Below are positions 21,966 to 26,429 of a DNA stretch of 26,429 nt, one piece after another. Every line of letters starts with the position of its first letter. The first letter of the stretch is position 1. This DNA is from Cyanobacteria bacterium UBA5018 (lineage in GTDB: Bacteria > Cyanobacteriota > Cyanobacteriia > PCC-6307 > Cyanobiaceae), in the NCBI GenBank assembly GCA_002396505.1, contig DGYA01000017.1:303-26731 (forward strand). Reading direction: 5' to 3'. The translations under genes were made by a program, and so were the position numbers. A model generated the notes under the pieces. That model saw only the letters and a program-made list of their open reading frames with translations. It was not told the DNA's origin and searched no databases.

Positions 21966-24239
21966 GTGTGTGAGGAGCTTCATGTCTCGGTCGGTCTATG
22001 CCTTATTCTGCTGATCTCCTACCGCTGGCAACCCGTCCAGCTCTCTGCTCTCCATGCTGCTGTCTCATCCAGCGCTCTATCTGCGAAGCTGGGGGCCTTG
22101 GCAATGATTCCCGCCCTCCTTGTTGGCTTGGGCGGAGCTGCGTTGCTCGCTTCTGTTGTGGGTCGGCGGCGGCGGCCATCGCTGGTTGACATGCTCAGCC
22201 CACCGCGTGTGGAACCCGACGGCGAACCCACGGATCTGCCAGCCGAGGCCATAGGTGCCCTGCGCGGCAGCCTAAAGCACCTGGATGATCGCTATCAGAG
22301 CCTGATTCAGACGCGCATAGACCCCTTGCTGATCAGTCAGTTGCGGGACGAACAAATGCGTGATCTGGCGCCGACAGGTCGGCGGGAGATGATTGCGCAG
22401 GAAAAAGAGATGAATCGCCGCCTGGTGTTAGGTGTGGGCGGGTTGATGCTGCTGGGCCTGAGAAGCCTCACCCGCTGGCCGCTCACCCCTGCCGTAATCG
22501 TCATCGGACTCTATAGCGCTTGGCCATTCGTGAAGGAAGGTTGGCGCATTGTGGTGCAGGAACGACGCCTGAGCATGATGCACTTGCTGCTGATCTACTT
22601 GCTGTCGTTATGGCTTGGTGGCAACTTTTTGATTGGGATGGTTGGCATTCTACTCAGCAGTTTGGGACAAAAAGTTGAACTGCTCACGCAAACCACCACC
22701 CGCCACAGCCTGACCCATCTGCTGGGCGAGCAACCCTCCCGGGTATGGGTGGTGCGTGAGGGAGAGGAGAGCGAGATCCCCTTTGAGGATCTACAGATTG
22801 GAGACACCCTGGTGCTCTCCGCCGGCCAGCCCGTGCCGGTGGATGGCGTGGTGGTGTTAGGCGCCGCCACGGTGGATCAACACCGCCTCACGGGTGAGTC
22901 GCAGCCGGTGGAGAAGATGGCTGGAGACCCAGTGCTGGCCGCCACCCTGGTGCTCGGCGGCAAGATCGGTGTGCGTGTGGAGAAGACCGGCGCTGAAACC
23001 ACCGCAGCCCGCATCGGCGAGGTGCTCGATGAAACCGTGAAGCAGCAAGAGATACGCCTTGCGGATCAGATGAAGGCGATCGAGAAGTATCGCTGGCCCA
23101 TGATTGGCGCTGGTGCCCTTGGCTGGCTTCTGCGGGGGCCGGGGACAGGTCTGAGGATGCTGGGCTGCAACTTCATGCTAACTGAGGTTCCCCTGCGGTT
23201 GCTCACGCTGCTCAACGGGCTGGGCACGGCAGCAGAGCGGGGCGTGCTGATCAAGGACGGCCGTGCGCTGGAGCGGCTTCCCGCCATCGATACCGTGGTG
23301 TTCGACAAGACCGGCACCCTCACCCTCGATCGGCAGCAGGTGGTCGAGATTCATGCCCAACCGCCCTTTGCCGAGAAAGAGCTGTTGAGGTTGGCCGCCG
23401 CCGCAGAGCAGCGCCAGAGTCACCCCATTGCCCAGGCCATCCTGGCTGCCGCGATGGAGCGACAGCTGGCCCTCCCAGCCCTGGAGGACTCCCGTGTTGA
23501 ACTGGGTTTGGGGCTCAAGGCCCAGATCGCGGGCCAGTTGGTGCGAATCGGCAGCGAGCGTTTTCTTGCCATGGAAGGGCTGGCGCTACCACCGGAACTT
23601 GCGGAGCTCCAAACCGCCGCCCATGCCATTGGTCATGGGATTGTGTTCGTGGCAGTGGCGGACGCGGTCGCGGGCGCTCTTGAATTGGAAGCGGTCCTGC
23701 GGCCGGAAGCCATTGCCACGGTTGCCTGGCTGAAGCGGCGTGGCCTCTCGCTGTACATCCTTTCTGGTGACCAGGAGGCGCCCACCGCCAACCTCGCCAC
23801 GGCGCTGAAGATGGATGGCTGGTTCGCCAACACCATGCCGGAGCAGAAGTGCTTCCGCATCCAGACCCTCCAGGAGCAGGGAAAGCGGGTGTGTTTCATT
23901 GGCGACGGCATCAACGACGCCATTGCCCTGCGCCAGGCTGAGGTGTCGATCTCCCTGAGGGGAGCCACCATGGTGGCCACCGATGCCGCCCAGGTGGTGC
24001 TGATGGAGGACGACCTGAGCCAGATGCAGCTGTTGATGAACCTGGCGGATGGCTTTGAGGAGAGCCTCCTCGACAATGAACGCCAGGCTGGTTACTTGAG
24101 CCTGCTGGCCGCTGCGGGGGTACTGCTATTGCCGTTTGGCTATTGGACCATCGAGATTTTGTGGGGTCTTCAGATCATCTCGGGGATTCGCATCGCCAGG
24201 CAACCCCTGCTTCACCCCAGCGACGGTGAACCGGGGTGA
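21966..24239 (+). CDS. P1B-like P-type ATPase lacking the CPx motif
   Basis: 757 residues from GTG 21966; ATG 22104 is an alternative that removes 46. All catalytic parts of a P-type ATPase are present: TGES (309-312, actuator), phosphorylation site DKTGTLT (D447), the heavy-metal-type HP dipeptide (H486-P487), LSGD, and GDGINDA (646-652). Membrane segments lie near 41-66, 152-190, 205-232, 382-418 and 708-741. In metal-transporting P1B enzymes the helix before DKTGT carries CPC, CPH or SPC. Here that helix reads TEVPLRLLTLLNGLGTAAERGVLIKDG (about 406-432, in pieces) with V-P-L instead. The N-terminus has no CxxC metal-binding domain, but a charged region (67-150). The transported ion is therefore unknown. 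It is convergent with the NRPS gene. Confidence 0.9.
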   Translation: MCEELHVSVGLCLILLISYRWQPVQLSALHAAVSSSALSAKLGALAMIPALLVGLGGAALLASVVGRRRRPSLVDMLSPPRVEPDGEPTDLPAEAIGALRGSLKHLDDRYQSLIQTRIDPLLISQLRDEQMRDLAPTGRREMIAQEKEMNRRLVLGVGGLMLLGLRSLTRWPLTPAVIVIGLYSAWPFVKEGWRIVVQERRLSMMHLLLIYLLSLWLGGNFLIGMVGILLSSLGQKVELLTQTTTRHSLTHLLGEQPSRVWVVREGEESEIPFEDLQIGDTLVLSAGQPVPVDGVVVLGAATVDQHRLTGESQPVEKMAGDPVLAATLVLGGKIGVRVEKTGAETTAARIGEVLDETVKQQEIRLADQMKAIEKYRWPMIGAGALGWLLRGPGTGLRMLGCNFMLTEVPLRLLTLLNGLGTAAERGVLIKDGRALERLPAIDTVVFDKTGTLTLDRQQVVEIHAQPPFAEKELLRLAAAAEQRQSHPIAQAILAAAMERQLALPALEDSRVELGLGLKAQIAGQLVRIGSERFLAMEGLALPPELAELQTAAHAIGHGIVFVAVADAVAGALELEAVLRPEAIATVAWLKRRGLSLYILSGDQEAPTANLATALKMDGWFANTMPEQKCFRIQTLQEQGKRVCFIGDGINDAIALRQAEVSISLRGATMVATDAAQVVLMEDDLSQMQLLMNLADGFEESLLDNERQAGYLSLLAAAGVLLLPFGYWTIEILWGLQIISGIRIARQPLLHPSDGEPG

Positions 24240-24289
24240 TGGCCCGCAGTGTTGGGAAGTTGAGCTGATCGCCCCTGATGGCGGGGATG

Positions 24290-24315
24290 AACCCTTGCGG
24301 TCGTTCCTAAGGGTT
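24290..24315. terminator. Weak hairpin between ATPase and NRPS genes
   Basis: AACCCTT (24290-24296) and AAGGGTT (24309-24315) form a perfect 7-bp stem in the 144-bp gap between the two convergent genes. No T-tract follows on either strand, so a terminator role is only plausible. Confidence 0.3.
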
Positions 24316-24383
24316 GCTGTTGACACAAGCCGGCGGATCAGCGGCGCTTCTAAACCGCCCCCCGCCAGCGCCTCGGTTGATGC

Positions 24384-26429
24384 CTAAGCCACCGCCTCGG
24401 CCACCGCTACCGCCTTTGCCGGGGTCGTGATCCCACTCTCAGCCCCCCCGCACGCCGCCGCCAAGATGGCTCCCAACCGCTCGGCCAGCACGGCCACATG
24501 CGGCTGCGCCATCATCGTGATGTGGGTGCCGGGCACCTCATCGACGACCACCCCCTGTTCGGTCCCCTCAGCCCAGCCCCAGGCTGGACGCTGATCCACA
24601 AAGGCCTCCGACCCGCCACGATCGCGAGCCAGCAGCAGATGGATCGGGGCGCGCAACCGTTCCGCGATGCGCAGGTCTTGATGGGCATCTAGCGCGGAGC
24701 GGTAAACCGCAGCCAGAGCCTTGAGTTCGGCCACGGCAGCACTCCGAGAGAAGAGCACACCGTTCGCCTGGAACGCAACCATGACCTTGGCATAAGCATC
24801 TTCCGCGTTGGGTTCGGATAGGATGGCCTCCGGGCTGATCCCCAACGCCACGCCGCCCAACTCCTCGAAAACCGCCACCAGATCAGCCAACACCTCCCGC
24901 TCTGTGCGGTTGGGCCGATCTTGGCCTGGATCGGGGGCACTGGTATCGAGGATCACGAGGAGGGCCACGGTTTCGCCCTGCCGCTCCAGTTGCCGGGCCA
25001 GCTCGAAGGCCACCCGGCCGCCGTAGGAATGGCCGGCTAGGAAAAAAGGGCCCCGGGGCTGCCGGCGGCGCAAGGTCCGCAGATGGTGGGCGGCCAATTC
25101 CGTCATCGATTCCAGGGTTGGCCGGCCATCCAGGCCAGGAGTGGGCAGGGCGAGCACCGGGCGGCCGTTGCCCAGGGCTTCCGCCAAGGGCTGGAGGTAG
25201 AGCACCGAGCCGATGGCGCCGGGCAGCAGGAACAGGGGCGGGTCTTGGCCCTCGGGCTGCAAGGGCACCAAGGCGGCAGCCTCCTCCGCCAGCCGGGAAT
25301 CGCCCACCGCCTCGGCGAGCCCGGCGAGGGTGGGCCGCAGGAACACGACCCCCACCGGCAGGCGAACGCCGAAGGCTTGATCGAGCTCGCTCAGCAGGCG
25401 GAGGACCAACAGCGAATGGCCGCCGAGGGCAAAGAAGTCGTCATGGCGACCCACCCGCTCGATCCCCAATAGCTCACTCCACAACGCCGCCAGCACTTCC
25501 TCCATCCGGCCTTCTGGCGGGGCATAGGCACCGGTGGCGTAGGCGTCCGCCTCAGGGGCTGGCAGGGCCTTGCGGTCCAGCTTCCCGTTTGGTGTGAGGG
25601 GCAAGCTCTCCAGCACCACAAAGGCGGCCGGCACCATGTGGGAGGGCAGGCTGCTCTGCAGGTGGGTTTTGAGCGTGGCTGGCAACGCGGCAATGTCCGC
25701 GACGACGGCAGTGGTGTCGACTTTGTCGGCAACATCCACACCATCGGCACCAGGGTTGGCACCAGCGACTTTTGCGCTCTCAGCAAGCGTCACATAAGCG
25801 ACAAGCCGCTTATCGCCAGCTCCATCTTCTCTGGCCAGCACCACCGCATCACGCACACCCTGGCAGCCCCGCAAGGCTGTCTCGATCTCGCCGAGCTCAA
25901 TGCGAAAGCCGCGAATTTTGACCTGGAAGTCCAGCCTGCCTATGTAATCCAGGTTGCCGTCCGGCAGCCAGCGCGCCAGATCACCTGTGCGATACATGCG
26001 AGCGTCTGGTTCATTGGCGTAGGGATCCGGCAGGAACCGTTCCGCCGTCAGCTCCGGGCGATTCAGATAGCCACGCGCCACTCCGGCACCACCGATATGA
26101 ATTTCTCCAGCCATGCCAATTGGCACGGGTTGGCCATCGCCATCCAACACGTAAATGCGGGTGTTGGCGATTGGGCGGCCGATGGGCGGATCGCCAGACG
26201 CATCCGCCGCGCAGAGATGGAGCGTCGCGCCCACCGTGACCTCAGTTGGTCCATAGGCATTGATCAAAGACCGGTCGGCGGCCCAGCGGCGGGCCAGCGC
26301 TTCCGGCAAGCGTTCACCCGCCACAGCCAATGTGCCAAGAGTGCTTAATCGCTCGCCATCGGGGAGAGTCGCCAAAAGGCTGGGCGGCAAGGTGGCATGG
26401 CTCAGGCCATGACGCGCAATCGTCCTGGA
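24384..26429 (-). CDS. NRPS termination module (A-PCP-TE), 5' part beyond window
   Basis: 681 residues are visible, open to the window edge. The upstream frame reads SRTIARHGLSHATLPPSLLATLP, so a TTG at 26390 is not the start. The adenylation domain enters before motif A5: NAYGPTE (about 55), GEIHIGGAGVARGYL, YRTGDLARW, GRLDFQVKIRGFRIELGEIE, then NGKLDRKALP (A10). A carrier domain follows with DDFFALGGHSLL (phosphopantetheine Ser near 338), then a type I thioesterase with GHSYGG (about 463), LDTSAPD and GTHITMM (His near 632). Release of the finished peptide by hydrolysis or cyclisation would occur here. The specificity residues before A5 are mostly outside the window. An Ala/Val/Asp-rich insert of about 35 residues lies between A8 and A9. 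No tailoring or transporter genes lie downstream. Confidence 0.95.
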   Translation of the reverse strand, partial: SRTIARHGLSHATLPPSLLATLPDGERLSTLGTLAVAGERLPEALARRWAADRSLINAYGPTEVTVGATLHLCAADASGDPPIGRPIANTRIYVLDGDGQPVPIGMAGEIHIGGAGVARGYLNRPELTAERFLPDPYANEPDARMYRTGDLARWLPDGNLDYIGRLDFQVKIRGFRIELGEIETALRGCQGVRDAVVLAREDGAGDKRLVAYVTLAESAKVAGANPGADGVDVADKVDTTAVVADIAALPATLKTHLQSSLPSHMVPAAFVVLESLPLTPNGKLDRKALPAPEADAYATGAYAPPEGRMEEVLAALWSELLGIERVGRHDDFFALGGHSLLVLRLLSELDQAFGVRLPVGVVFLRPTLAGLAEAVGDSRLAEEAAALVPLQPEGQDPPLFLLPGAIGSVLYLQPLAEALGNGRPVLALPTPGLDGRPTLESMTELAAHHLRTLRRRQPRGPFFLAGHSYGGRVAFELARQLERQGETVALLVILDTSAPDPGQDRPNRTEREVLADLVAVFEELGGVALGISPEAILSEPNAEDAYAKVMVAFQANGVLFSRSAAVAELKALAAVYRSALDAHQDLRIAERLRAPIHLLLARDRGGSEAFVDQRPAWGWAEGTEQGVVVDEVPGTHITMMAQPHVAVLAERLGAILAAACGGAESGITTPAKAVAVAEAVA

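Overview
The window reads as a chromosomal segment of a picocyanobacterium of the Synechococcus/Cyanobium type. The reasons are the gene families present (a cyAbrB regulator, a DUF3493 protein, a DUF6464 protein, a TerC-like protein, the infB-linked membrane protein with a low-complexity tail), the high G+C coding bias, the compact operons and a tRNA gene without an encoded CCA end. The species cannot be named from the sequence alone. Both edges cut genes: infB lacks its 5' part on the left, and a nonribosomal peptide synthetase (NRPS) gene runs off the right end.

Layout. 1-2.7 kb: infB, then a hydrophobic protein with a repetitive tail that collides tail-to-tail with a DUF3493 gene, then tRNA-Thr(CGT). 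2.7-4.3 kb: a gene-poor stretch with a 15-bp repeat array and a perfect 17-bp hairpin. 4.3-7.2 kb: cyAbrB, a convergent small heat-shock protein, an empty stretch of about 740 bp, and a GT4-type glycosyltransferase. 7.3-10.9 kb: mfd on the minus strand. 11-14.9 kb: a membrane protein with an HExxH motif, a small membrane protein, a protein with a duplicated C-terminal module, TerC, DUF6464 and a small unknown. 14.9-15.5 kb: non-coding DNA with two repeat arrays. 15.5-19.8 kb: the minus-strand cluster tldD-tldE-fmt. 19.8-22 kb: a sparse region around a lone sulfonate-type binding protein that lacks a visible signal peptide. 22-24.2 kb: a P1B-like ATPase without the CPx metal motif. 24.4-26.4 kb: the end of an NRPS (A-PCP-TE).

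How the genes work together. Most are housekeeping: translation initiation (infB, tRNA-Thr, fmt), transcription-coupled repair (mfd), proteostasis and peptide maturation (Hsp20, TldD/TldE) and global regulation (cyAbrB). The accessory material is the glycosyltransferase, the orphan binding protein, the ATPase and the NRPS.

The most striking pattern is many unrelated short tandem repeats (12-21 bp units) placed at gene ends, at gene starts and between genes. In coding DNA their period is a multiple of three. They make the tail of the infB-linked membrane protein and the N-terminal extensions of both TldD and TldE, and one array runs across the 3' end of fmt. I found no convincing prophage, transposase or CRISPR array, and nothing that I would call a proven new system.
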